The position numbers and the translations under genes are program-made. Positions 1-7,334 of a stretch of DNA of 17,695 bases are shown in pieces. The stretch's first letter is position 1; each line of letters opens with the position of its first letter. Source of the DNA: Flavobacteriaceae bacterium (GTDB lineage Bacteria; Bacteroidota; Bacteroidia; Flavobacteriales; Flavobacteriaceae); contig CANJDA010000027.1 of the NCBI GenBank assembly GCA_947472705.1, positions 1 to 17,695 of the forward strand. The letters are read 5' to 3'. Below the pieces are notes generated by a model, which saw only the letters and a program-made list of their open reading frames with translations, was not told the origin of the DNA and searched no databases.

Positions 1-256
1 CATAATCATGAATTCTTTTAGCGCAACCTGGAAAAAGATGTTCTTTAGAATAACTTGGGGAAACATCCAGTAAAAATTTAGCAGAATCGGTTGGTTCAAA
101 TTGACATTTGTACCAATCAACTCCGTTAGTGAATCTTTTTGTAAAAAAGCTTGGTTCTTTAAATTTGGATAGGCAAACGTCATCAACATCTTTAAACATT
201 TGATATAATGAACTAGTGCCGCATTTCATTCCACCTATTACAAAAACTTTTTTCAT
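1..256 (-). CDS. PAPS-dependent sulfotransferase, N-terminal part (runs off the left edge)
   Basis: I translated this 5' fragment (about 85 residues) by eye; it stays open to the window edge. Near the N-terminus it reads VFVIGGMKCGTSSLYQMF, the 5'-phosphosulfate-binding loop (GxxKxGTSSL) of the sulfotransferase family, followed by KFKEPSFF, which matches the KEPxFF signature of heparan-sulfate-type and many bacterial sulfotransferases. The enzyme is therefore expected to move a sulfuryl group from PAPS to a hydroxyl or amine of a sugar; the acceptor is unknown. The C-terminal half with the 3'-phosphate loop is missing because of the window edge. It lies 15 bases after the acyltransferase gene on the same strand, downstream of a complete PAPS-making set (cysD, cysN, cysC) and cysQ, which strongly supports the call. 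The start ATG at 256 places the P-loop at the normal distance from the N-terminus. Confidence 0.85.
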   Translation of the reverse strand, partial: MKKVFVIGGMKCGTSSLYQMFKDVDDVCLSKFKEPSFFTKRFTNGVDWYKCQFEPTDSAKFLLDVSPSYSKEHLFPGCAKRIHDY

Positions 257-271
257 ATAAAATTGACTTGA

Positions 272-832
272 TTATTTTGTTAATGGTTTTCCGCCGCTTC
301 CACCATATTGCTTGTTGGTTTCTAAGCTATCGTAATGATCTTTATCTCTAAACTTAATAACTTTAGCTGGATTTCCTCCTACTATAGCCAAAGCAGGTAC
401 ATCTTTGGTAACTGTTGATCCCATTCCTACTATAGCTCCATCTCCTATGGTCACTCCTGGAACAATATTAACATTCATTCCTAGCCAAACATTTTTACCT
501 ATAACCACTTTCTTTTTTAGGGTAGTATTATCATAGGGCAACGCTTTGCCTTGGTAATTATGATTTACAGAATAGATGGTAATATTTCTACTAAAATGAC
601 AATTATCGCCTATGTGAATTTCTCCTTCTGTTTTGAAATAAGCATTATCACCTATATGAACATTACTCCCAAGGAATAATTTTTCTTTTTTTGAGATGTA
701 TATCTTGCCTTTTATTTCACAGCCTATTCCTACTGAACCAATTTTTTTTAGAATAAAAAATGAGTTGTTGGCTACTTTCCATTTAGTCTTAAAACTTTTA
801 ATTTTTTGCTTTAAGAATTGAATTAATCTCAT
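272..832 (-). CDS. Left-handed beta-helix (hexapeptide repeat) acyltransferase, probably sugar O-acetyltransferase
   Basis: This 186-residue protein has hexapeptide repeats from about residue 50 to 150 (LGSNVHIGDNAYF, IHIGDNCHFS, VVIGKNVWLGMNVNIVPGVTIGDGAIVGMGSTVTKDV), the left-handed beta-helix of the LacA/WcaF/maltose-acetyltransferase group. A histidine in YSVNHNY (residue 91) is in the place of the catalytic base, and the GGNPAKVIKFR ending is typical. Family members move an acetyl group from acetyl-CoA to a sugar hydroxyl in the cytoplasm; here the substrate is presumably the polysaccharide repeat unit or a precursor, which is inference. The first 30 residues are basic and hydrophobic without repeats. 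The start at 832 lies 35 bases inside the end of the flippase gene; the next methionine is far downstream inside the repeats, so this start is preferred. The sulfotransferase gene follows after 15 bases. Confidence 0.85.
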   Translation of the reverse strand: MRLIQFLKQKIKSFKTKWKVANNSFFILKKIGSVGIGCEIKGKIYISKKEKLFLGSNVHIGDNAYFKTEGEIHIGDNCHFSRNITIYSVNHNYQGKALPYDNTTLKKKVVIGKNVWLGMNVNIVPGVTIGDGAIVGMGSTVTKDVPALAIVGGNPAKVIKFRDKDHYDSLETNKQYGGSGGKPLTK

Positions 833-2198
833 GGTAAATTTGTTTAATAAAAAAGGAACCTATAATCAATCCTTTTATGACAATAGCGATAAAAATGTTG
901 ACCTTTCCAATTAAAATTAAGTTTAGCAAGCTAATAAAAATTAACAGTAAGACAAATTTTAACAGCAAAAATTTATTCACTTTTATAAACCGAATCCAAG
1001 TATAACCTGGAATTTCTTTACTAACCTTAAAATGCAACTGTAAGTATTGAAATATTAATCCGAGTGAATAACCTATGGTTACGCCTATTAGACCAAAATG
1101 AGATAACGAATACATTAAACAGGCAGTCACAATTAAGTAAAGCGATGAATAATAAAAAGTATTTTTAATAAACCCTTGTGACCTCAAATATTGTAGTGTT
1201 ATCTTATAATTTATTCTAAAGATAAGTCCTATAGTTAATATTTTTAGTAACCCTTCTGCTTGTTTCCATTTGTCTCCTAATAGTATGGCAATAATTTCGT
1301 TAGAAGAGGTTAAGACCAATAATAAAACAGGAAAAATAAATAAATTCAGAAGAAATTCAACCTTTAATAATTTTTTAAGGTGCAAGCTTATATCTTCTCC
1401 CATTTTTGAAAAATCGGCAAAAATTATATTGTCTAAATATTGTGCATATAAGTTTTGAATAGTACTCATTATACTATAGGAACGGTTATAAATTCCTAAG
1501 GAATTAGAGCCTAAAACACGCCCTATTATGATACCGTCAGACTGGTTGCCAAGCATACCAACAATTCGACTTGCGGTATTCCACCCTCCAAAATGAATTA
1601 ATTCATTCCAAGCGGTTTTGTCAAATTTGAAGAAATATTTTTCTTTTTTTACAGCGTAAAAAATCATCGACTCAACTAAAACTTGTGCTACTAATGGGTA
1701 TATCAACGCATAAAAATTATGGGTCAAATGATAAACAATGAAAACACCCGGTATGTAAATACAAGTAAAACTAAATAACTCAATCAAGCTAATTTTTTTT
1801 ACTTCGAGATTCTTCAATAAAATGTTCCGTGAAATGGCAGACAACGCAATAAAAAGTGGTAACCAAAAAATAGAATGCAATATGCTACTCAATTCAGGAA
1901 TACTGAAAAAATTAGCAACCAAATCATTTCCAAACCACAAAATACCAGCAAAAAAAACGGCAAAAACGATATAGGAAAAAAAGGCTGTATTGATATGATT
2001 TTGATTGATATTCTTTTGCTTGATAAGACTAGCGCCCAAACCAGTATTTGGGATTTCCATAAAAAGGGTAATCAAAATATTAAACACATGAAAAACCCCA
2101 AAATCGTGTGGCAACAAATGTCTAGAGGTCCACATCAAAAGAAAAATTCGAGTAAAAATTATAATAATCTTTGAGAATGAATACCAAATACCATTCAT
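798..2198 (-). CDS. wzx: Wzx-type oligosaccharide flippase (MOP superfamily)
   Basis: This 466-residue, very hydrophobic protein has about a dozen predicted membrane helices. The N-terminal segment with LLPHDFGVFHVFNILITLF and IPNTGLGASLIKQKNINQNHINTAFF matches the WzxC-like polysaccharide biosynthesis proteins (LxPxDFG ... GLxASLIQxxNxTxxHxxTAFW). Such proteins carry the undecaprenyl-pyrophosphate-linked repeat unit across the inner membrane. An in-frame TAA lies two codons upstream of the ATG at 2198, so this is the only ATG start. The N-terminus is roughly ten residues shorter than in many relatives but keeps the first helix. It follows cysN after 40 bases and its 3' end overlaps the acyltransferase start by 35 bases. 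The coding sequence looks more AT-rich than the cys genes, as is common for the variable part of capsule loci. The sugar specificity cannot be read from sequence. Confidence 0.85.
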   Translation of the reverse strand: MNGIWYSFSKIIIIFTRIFLLMWTSRHLLPHDFGVFHVFNILITLFMEIPNTGLGASLIKQKNINQNHINTAFFSYIVFAVFFAGILWFGNDLVANFFSIPELSSILHSIFWLPLFIALSAISRNILLKNLEVKKISLIELFSFTCIYIPGVFIVYHLTHNFYALIYPLVAQVLVESMIFYAVKKEKYFFKFDKTAWNELIHFGGWNTASRIVGMLGNQSDGIIIGRVLGSNSLGIYNRSYSIMSTIQNLYAQYLDNIIFADFSKMGEDISLHLKKLLKVEFLLNLFIFPVLLLVLTSSNEIIAILLGDKWKQAEGLLKILTIGLIFRINYKITLQYLRSQGFIKNTFYYSSLYLIVTACLMYSLSHFGLIGVTIGYSLGLIFQYLQLHFKVSKEIPGYTWIRFIKVNKFLLLKFVLLLIFISLLNLILIGKVNIFIAIVIKGLIIGSFFIKQIYHEINSILKAKN

Positions 2199-2238
2199 GA
2201 TTTACAATTTTTAATTTGAATTTTTTTGGCTTTCATGG

Positions 2239-3495
2239 CTATACTATCATACCAGCTGCTACGGTTTCATTAGTGGCGTCATCAATCAATATTATACTTC
2301 CGGTAATTCTATTTTCTCTATAAGAATCGAGCATCAAACGTTGTGTACAACGAATCGTTACACGAGCAATATCATTCATTTTTAGCTCTTTGTCTTCTTC
2401 TAATCGTTGATAGGAATTGATGTCTATTTTATAAACCACATTTTTAATTATTGCTTTTTGCTCGTTGCTTGTATGCATAATAGTATACTTTGCATTGGGG
2501 CGAGCTGAGCCATTATTGAACCAACACAACATCACATCAAATTCTTGTTGCATTTCGGGTTGGTTGTTAGTTTTCACCAACATATCGCCTCGACCTACAT
2601 CAATATCATCTTCCAAAGTGATAGAAACCGACATTGGTGCAAATGCTTCTTCTACTTCTTTTTCTCCAGCATTAATTGATTTAATTTTAGAAACAAAACC
2701 GGAAGGCAATACGGTAATCGAATCCCCTACTCGGTAAATTCCACCGGCAATTCTACCAGCATATCCACGGTAATCGATAAAGCCTTCACTTTGTGGACGT
2801 AAAACAGTTTGTACAGGAAAACGAGCGTCGATTTTATTGATATCGCTACTAATGTGAAGTGTTTCCAATAAATGCAATAAAGGTGAATCTTGGTACCAAT
2901 CCATGTTTTCGGAACGGTTTACAACGTTGTCACCGTCCAAAGCACTAATCGGAATAAAACGAATGTCTTTGATATTTAACTTGGATGAAAACTCTTCAAA
3001 CTGATTGACAATAGTATTGAAAGTTGTTTCAGAATAATCAACCAAATCCATCTTGTTTACACAAACAATTATATGCGGAATTTGTAATAACGATGCAATA
3101 AAAGCATGTCTTTTGGTTTGTTCAATCACTCCATGACGTGCGTCAATCAATACTATAGCAGCATTGGCAGTTGAAGCTCCAGTCACCATATTTCGAGTGT
3201 ACTGAATGTGTCCTGGTGTATCGGCTATGATGAATTTACGTTTTGGTGTAGTGAAATATCGGTAGGCTACATCAATGGTAATTCCTTGTTCACGCTCATC
3301 TCGAAGTCCGTCAGTAAATAACGCTAAGTCAACACCAACGTGGCCTTTTCGTTTACTGGTAGTTTCAATAGCTTCTAACTGGTCTTCAAAAATAGATTTT
3401 GAATCATATAATAATCGTCCTATCAGTGTGCTTTTTCCGTCGTCAACACTCCCAGCAGTGGTAAAGCGCAATAATTGGTTAGTATCTATAATCAT
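2239..3495 (-). CDS. cysN: Sulfate adenylyltransferase subunit 1 (GTPase), CysN
   Basis: CysN is the regulatory GTPase of ATP sulfurylase: with CysD it forms adenosine 5'-phosphosulfate (APS) and pyrophosphate from ATP and sulfate, using GTP hydrolysis to drive the reaction. The 418-residue protein has the EF-Tu-like G domain with GSVDDGKST (residues 15-23), DTPGH (about 91-95), NKMD (about 146-149) and a SAL motif, then two beta-barrel domains containing RPNAKYTIMHTS and RCTQRLMLDSY. It is full length as a stand-alone CysN and is not fused to an APS kinase, unlike rhizobial NodQ. It follows cysD after a 42-base gap, the loosest junction in the cys block, and precedes the flippase gene. In this operon it supplies APS for CysC and so PAPS for the downstream sulfotransferase (inference from context). 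Confidence 0.96.
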   Translation of the reverse strand: MIIDTNQLLRFTTAGSVDDGKSTLIGRLLYDSKSIFEDQLEAIETTSKRKGHVGVDLALFTDGLRDEREQGITIDVAYRYFTTPKRKFIIADTPGHIQYTRNMVTGASTANAAIVLIDARHGVIEQTKRHAFIASLLQIPHIIVCVNKMDLVDYSETTFNTIVNQFEEFSSKLNIKDIRFIPISALDGDNVVNRSENMDWYQDSPLLHLLETLHISSDINKIDARFPVQTVLRPQSEGFIDYRGYAGRIAGGIYRVGDSITVLPSGFVSKIKSINAGEKEVEEAFAPMSVSITLEDDIDVGRGDMLVKTNNQPEMQQEFDVMLCWFNNGSARPNAKYTIMHTSNEQKAIIKNVVYKIDINSYQRLEEDKELKMNDIARVTIRCTQRLMLDSYRENRITGSIILIDDATNETVAAGMIV

Positions 3496-3537
3496 GATGT
3501 TCTGAAAATTAATGTTGTTTTGTTTTTGTTTTGAATT

Positions 3538-4443
3538 TTAGAAATACCCTTCTCTTTTACGGTCTTCCATGGCTGATTCCGAACGTTTATCATCGGCTCT
3601 GTTCCCTCTTTCGGTGTGGCGTAACGAGGCTACTTCGGCAACGATTTTTTCCAATGTATCTGCATCAGATTCGATTCCACCTGTAATGGTAATATCGCCT
3701 AAGGTCCTGAAACGTATTTTCTTTGTATGAATTTCTTCGGTTCCGTCGAGGATTAAGTATTCCGATTTTGGTATCCAGGAATTATTACGCCAAAGCACTT
3801 CTCTTTGGTGGGCAAAATACAACGAAGGAATGGCAATGTTTTCTCTTTTAATGTAGTTCCAAACATCCATTTCTGTCCAGTTACTGATTGGGAATGCTCT
3901 GAAGTGCTCGCCTTCAAAGTATTTTCCGTTTAGCAAATTCCACAATTCCGGTCTTTGGTTTTTGGGATCCCATTGGCCAAAATCATCTCTATGCGAAAAG
4001 AAACGTTCTTTGGCTCTGGCTTTTTCTTCATCACGACGTCCGCCACCAATAGCACAATCAATTTTGTGACTTTCGATTGCATCTAGAAGTGTTGTAGTTT
4101 GTAACGCATTTCTATTAGCATTTTTACCTCTTTCTTCTAAAACTCTACCAGTATCAATAGACTCCTGAACAGAACCCACCAATAAAGTAGCGCCCAATTC
4201 AGCAATCAAATCATCTCTGAATTGTATCGTTTCCGGGAAATTGTGTCCGGTATCAATATGCATTAAGGCAAACGGAATTTTAGACGGATAGAAGGCTTTT
4301 TTGGCTAAATGAGCCACCACTATAGAATCTTTCCCTCCCGAAAAAAGGATTACGGGATTTTGAAATTGCGCCCATACTTCACGTAAAATGAAGATGGCTT
4401 CCGACTCTAACTCGTCTAAATAATTTAAATAAAACTTACTCAT
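3538..4443 (-). CDS. cysD: Sulfate adenylyltransferase subunit 2, CysD
   Basis: This is the catalytic subunit of the heterodimeric ATP sulfurylase, which joins sulfate to AMP from ATP to make APS. The 301-residue protein has the PP-loop FSGGKDSIV at residues 34-42, the LMHIDTGHNFPETIQFRD segment, the CAIGGGRRDEEKARAKERFFSHRD region and a C-terminal RGNRADDKRSESAMEDRKREGYF tail, all diagnostic for CysD and distinguishing it from the related PAPS reductase CysH. Its ATG overlaps the cysC stop in the 8-base string ATGAGTAA, so translation is probably coupled to cysC. cysN follows after 42 bases. No cysH, cysI, cysJ or sulfate transporter gene lies nearby, which argues against an assimilatory cluster. 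Confidence 0.96.
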   Translation of the reverse strand: MSKFYLNYLDELESEAIFILREVWAQFQNPVILFSGGKDSIVVAHLAKKAFYPSKIPFALMHIDTGHNFPETIQFRDDLIAELGATLLVGSVQESIDTGRVLEERGKNANRNALQTTTLLDAIESHKIDCAIGGGRRDEEKARAKERFFSHRDDFGQWDPKNQRPELWNLLNGKYFEGEHFRAFPISNWTEMDVWNYIKRENIAIPSLYFAHQREVLWRNNSWIPKSEYLILDGTEEIHTKKIRFRTLGDITITGGIESDADTLEKIVAEVASLRHTERGNRADDKRSESAMEDRKREGYF

Positions 4444-5041
4444 TTTTATAGGTTTCTATTTTTTGCTTGACAAAAGTAACAACTTTTTCAACGGCAATTG
4501 TTATGCTTTCATTATCAGTTTTAATCCAAATATCTGGATTTGTTGGACTTTCATAAGGTGAATCTATTCCTGTGAAGTTGGGAATCAGTCCTTTTCGGGC
4601 TTTTTGGTACAATCCTTTGACATCTCGACGCTCACATTCTTCAAGAGAAGTATCTACAAAAATTTCTACAAAATCATTTTCGCCAATGATTTCTTTCACC
4701 ATTTTTCTGTCTTTTTCTAATGGCGATACAAAAGCAGCTACAGTTATCATCCCAGCATCAACAAATAATTTTGCTATTTCAGCTGTTCGACGAAGGTTTT
4801 CATTTCGATCCGTTTCAGTAAAACCTAATCCCGAGTTTATACCACCTCTTAAATTATCACCATCTAAGGTATACGTTCTGAGATTCATTTGAAAAAGCAC
4901 TTTCTCTACTGCTTCAGCAATGGTTGATTTTCCTGATCCTGAAAGTCCTGTAAACCAAAGCACCATTGATGGATGCTGGTTCAACTTATTTCTAGCATCT
5001 CGGGTAACCGAATAGTTTTGTTGTGTAATATTACTACTCAT
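4436..5041 (-). CDS. cysC: Adenylylsulfate (APS) kinase, CysC
   Basis: CysC phosphorylates APS at the 3' hydroxyl with ATP to give PAPS, the sulfuryl donor used by sulfotransferases. From the ATG at 5041 the protein has 201 residues, the usual length. It shows the P-loop GLSGSGKST (residues 32-40), DGDNLRGGINSGLGFTETDR, the RRTAEIAKLF and FVSPLEKDRKMV segments and GLYQKARKGLIPNFTGIDSPYE, all typical of bacterial APS kinases. An ATG two codons upstream (5047) is possible. I chose 5041 because it gives the overlap ATGAGTAG with the preceding gene, the same 8-base arrangement seen at the two neighbouring junctions. The 3' end overlaps cysD by 8 bases. PAPS can also feed PAPS reductases, but none is encoded here and a sulfotransferase is. 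Confidence 0.95.
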   Translation of the reverse strand: MSSNITQQNYSVTRDARNKLNQHPSMVLWFTGLSGSGKSTIAEAVEKVLFQMNLRTYTLDGDNLRGGINSGLGFTETDRNENLRRTAEIAKLFVDAGMITVAAFVSPLEKDRKMVKEIIGENDFVEIFVDTSLEECERRDVKGLYQKARKGLIPNFTGIDSPYESPTNPDIWIKTDNESITIAVEKVVTFVKQKIETYKNE

Positions 5042-5480
5042 TCTCAACTTTTATAGTTTCTTCTGTTTTTGTCAAGCCAAATTTACTACGATACCAAACG
5101 CGTTCGTGTATGTAATACAAAATCATTTTAGTACTTATTTCGGCCAAACCAACTTTTAATCCAATAAACGGATTGCCTGAAATAAACCATGCCACTAACA
5201 TAGTGTCCATAGAACCCACTAATCGCCATGTAACGGTTTTGGCAAAATGGCGTTTTTTGCTTTCTCTTAAAACACCATCTTTGGATAAATTAATTTTAAA
5301 CCAAACTCTTTCATGCAAATAATACAAAAAGAACTTGGTGGCAAATTCAGTCATCCCAATTTTGAAACCAGTCATTGGATTTCCAGAAATCAACCAAGCC
5401 AATAACATGGTGTCAATGGTTCCAATTACTCGCCAAGTGATGGCTTTGGCAACATGGCGCTTATGCGATTTGTCAATCAT
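5034..5480 (-). CDS. Tandem DUF2061 four-helix membrane protein of unknown function
   Basis: This 148-residue protein is two copies of the DUF2061 domain. Copy one spans about residues 5-62 and copy two about 74-131, offset by 69 residues, with roughly 35 of 57 aligned positions identical by hand count. Each copy has RHxAKxxTWR, DTMLxAWxISGNP, a GxKxGxxE segment and a closing LYYxHERVW. The pattern suggests two membrane helices per copy and four in all, with basic residues (KRH, HERVW) at the boundaries. No catalytic function is known to me for DUF2061; from memory it often sits next to cys genes in Bacteroidota. It is wedged between cysQ and cysC with 8-base start/stop overlaps on both sides (ATGATTGA and ATGAGTAG), which points to a role tied to sulfate activation, for example sulfate or nucleotide handling at the inner membrane. 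That role is inference. Confidence 0.85.
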   Translation of the reverse strand: MIDKSHKRHVAKAITWRVIGTIDTMLLAWLISGNPMTGFKIGMTEFATKFFLYYLHERVWFKINLSKDGVLRESKKRHFAKTVTWRLVGSMDTMLVAWFISGNPFIGLKVGLAEISTKMILYYIHERVWYRSKFGLTKTEETIKVENE

Positions 5481-6285
5481 TGGTTATAGAAAAATAAGGG
5501 TTTAGTAAATTTTCTTTATTGTATTGTAATTCATCCTTTGAATTTTGTTGTACTACTTTTAATCCAACAGCATTGCAAATTGCATGTCCAGCAGCAATAT
5601 CCCACTCCATTGTTGGTGCAAATCTAGGATATACATCAGCTGCACCTTCAGCCACCAAGCACAATTTCAGTGAGCTTCCTTTGGAAATGATGCTTACTTT
5701 TTTTCCTGATTTTTGTTCTAATTGATTCATGAAAGTTGTTGTTTCCTCATTCATGTGCGAACGACTTCCCACTACACGTAAAACATTTTTATCTTTATTA
5801 GGAAAAATTTGGACACTGTTATTGATAACATTAGCTGCTGTTGTTTCGGTTGTCGTAATTGTTTTATAGGCAACATTTTCATCAACCAATCCATAATAAA
5901 ATTCGTTTAAGGCTGGGGCAAAAATCACTCCGAACTTAGGCTTTCCATTTTCAATCAAAGCAATATTAACGGTAAACTCATCATTTTTTTTGATAAATTC
6001 TTTAGTGCCGTCAAGCGGATCTACTATCCAGCAAGTATTCCAGTTTTTACGAATTTCGTAAGGAAGTTGTTTTGTTTCTTCGCTAATTATAGGAATGCCG
6101 AAAGGTTTTAGTTTATTTTCTATACAAGCATTGGCTTGTTGGTCAGCCAATGTTAAGGGTGATTCATCGTCTTTGAAAACCACTTCGATTTCATTTTTAT
6201 AAATCTTCATGATAACGGCACCGGCTTCTATAGCTGCTTCGATTGCCGTTTCAATCCAAAGTTGGTTTACAGATGATTTTGTCAT
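5473..6285 (-). CDS. cysQ: 3'(2'),5'-bisphosphate nucleotidase, CysQ
   Basis: CysQ hydrolyses PAP (3'-phosphoadenosine 5'-phosphate), the toxic product of PAPS-using enzymes, to AMP and phosphate. It belongs to the inositol-monophosphatase fold with Mg2+ in the active site. Metal-binding signatures are visible: SEE at residues 68-70, WIVDPLDGTKEF at 86-97 and APTMEWDIAAGHAI near 220, plus VGSRSH and GSSLKLCLVAEGAADVYPR. I chose the ATG at 6285 (270 residues, normal CysQ length). It begins one base after the rmlB stop, whereas the upstream ATG at 6324 would overlap rmlB by 38 bases and add only a low-complexity threonine/asparagine stretch. Its end overlaps the DUF2061 gene by 8 bases. Relieving PAP inhibition fits an operon that runs a sulfotransferase. 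Confidence 0.93.
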   Translation of the reverse strand: MTKSSVNQLWIETAIEAAIEAGAVIMKIYKNEIEVVFKDDESPLTLADQQANACIENKLKPFGIPIISEETKQLPYEIRKNWNTCWIVDPLDGTKEFIKKNDEFTVNIALIENGKPKFGVIFAPALNEFYYGLVDENVAYKTITTTETTAANVINNSVQIFPNKDKNVLRVVGSRSHMNEETTTFMNQLEQKSGKKVSIISKGSSLKLCLVAEGAADVYPRFAPTMEWDIAAGHAICNAVGLKVVQQNSKDELQYNKENLLNPYFSITND

Positions 6286-6286
6286 T

Positions 6287-7333
6287 CTAATGGTATTGTT
6301 TGTCGTAATAGTTTTGGTATTCACCCGAAGTCACATTTTTTAACCAGTCTTCGTTAGTCAAATACCAATCGATAGTTTTTTCTAATCCTTGTTCAAAAGT
6401 TACCGATGGTTTCCATCCTAACTCTTTATTTATTTTAGATGCATCTATTGCATATCGCAAATCATGCCCAGGTCTGTCTTTGACGTAGGTAATCAGTTTG
6501 GCAGATTCCCCTTCATTACGACCTAATTTTTTATCCATTTGTTGGCAAAGTAATTTTACCAAGTCTATATTTTGCCATTCGTTGAAACCTCCAATGTTGT
6601 AGGTTTCGTGATTTTGTCCTTTGTGAAAAACCAAATCAATAGCCACAGCATGATCTTCTACAAATAACCAATCGCGAGTAAATTTTCCATCGCCATAAAC
6701 TGGCAGCGGTTTGTTATTGATAATGTTATTGATAAAAAGCGGAATTAACTTTTCCGGAAAGTGATTCGGTCCGTAATTATTGGAACAATTCGTAATAACA
6801 TAGGGTAATCCATAGGTTTCTCCATAAGCACGGACAAAATGATCTGAACTTGCTTTAGATGCTGAATAGGGAGAATTAGGGTCATACGGAGTTGATTCGG
6901 TGAACAAGCCTGTAGCTCCTAAACTACCATATACTTCATCGGTTGAAATATGATAAAAACGTTTTCCTTCAAAGTTGTCTTTCCAAATATTTTTTGCAGC
7001 ATTAAGCAAATTCATGGTTCCAATAACGTTGGTTTTTACAAACGCTAATGGGTCAGTAATGGAACGGTCGACATGCGATTCAGCAGCTAGATGCACTACT
7101 CCATCAAATTGATTTTTTTGAAATAAATCATTGATAAAGTCAGCATCTGTAATATCTCCTTTTACAAAAATATAGTTAGAGGAATCCTCAATATCTGCAA
7201 TATTCTCAAGGTTTCCGGCATAGGTTAATGCATCTAAATTATAGATTTGATACATTGAGTATTTCGTTACAAAACGTCTGACAACGTGTGATCCAATAAA
7301 ACCGGCACCTCCTGTAATTAATATCTTTGTCAT
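6287..7333 (-). CDS. rmlB: dTDP-glucose 4,6-dehydratase, RmlB
   Basis: RmlB converts dTDP-glucose to dTDP-4-keto-6-deoxyglucose, the branch point to rhamnose and other 6-deoxysugars. The 348-residue protein is an extended short-chain dehydrogenase with the NAD-binding GGAGFIGSH at residues 8-16, HLAAESHVDRSI, STDEVYGSLG, the catalytic YSASKASSDH (tyrosine near 156), and NCSNNYGPNHFPEKLIPL. All are diagnostic of RmlB rather than a UDP-sugar epimerase. It starts one base after the tviB-like gene's stop and ends one base before the preferred cysQ start. rmlA, rmlC and rmlD are not in the window; they may lie beyond the left edge or elsewhere, or the 4-keto intermediate may go to a different deoxysugar. 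Confidence 0.95.
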   Translation of the reverse strand: MTKILITGGAGFIGSHVVRRFVTKYSMYQIYNLDALTYAGNLENIADIEDSSNYIFVKGDITDADFINDLFQKNQFDGVVHLAAESHVDRSITDPLAFVKTNVIGTMNLLNAAKNIWKDNFEGKRFYHISTDEVYGSLGATGLFTESTPYDPNSPYSASKASSDHFVRAYGETYGLPYVITNCSNNYGPNHFPEKLIPLFINNIINNKPLPVYGDGKFTRDWLFVEDHAVAIDLVFHKGQNHETYNIGGFNEWQNIDLVKLLCQQMDKKLGRNEGESAKLITYVKDRPGHDLRYAIDASKINKELGWKPSVTFEQGLEKTIDWYLTNEDWLKNVTSGEYQNYYDKQYH

Positions 7334-7334
7334 T

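Noticed and set aside
5034..5480. Tandem DUF2061 as an assembly or sequencing duplication
   Set aside because: The two copies differ at many residues and at the DNA level, so the duplication is old and within the gene.
2239..6285. Reading the cys genes as the ordinary assimilatory sulfate operon
   Set aside because: No reductase, siroheme, cysteine synthase or sulfate transporter gene is nearby, the genes sit between capsule genes on the same strand, and a sulfotransferase follows. Dual use of the PAPS pool cannot be excluded.
6286..6324. Upstream start for cysQ
   Set aside because: It would overlap rmlB by 38 bases and add a threonine/asparagine-rich stretch; the ATG one base after the rmlB stop gives the normal length.
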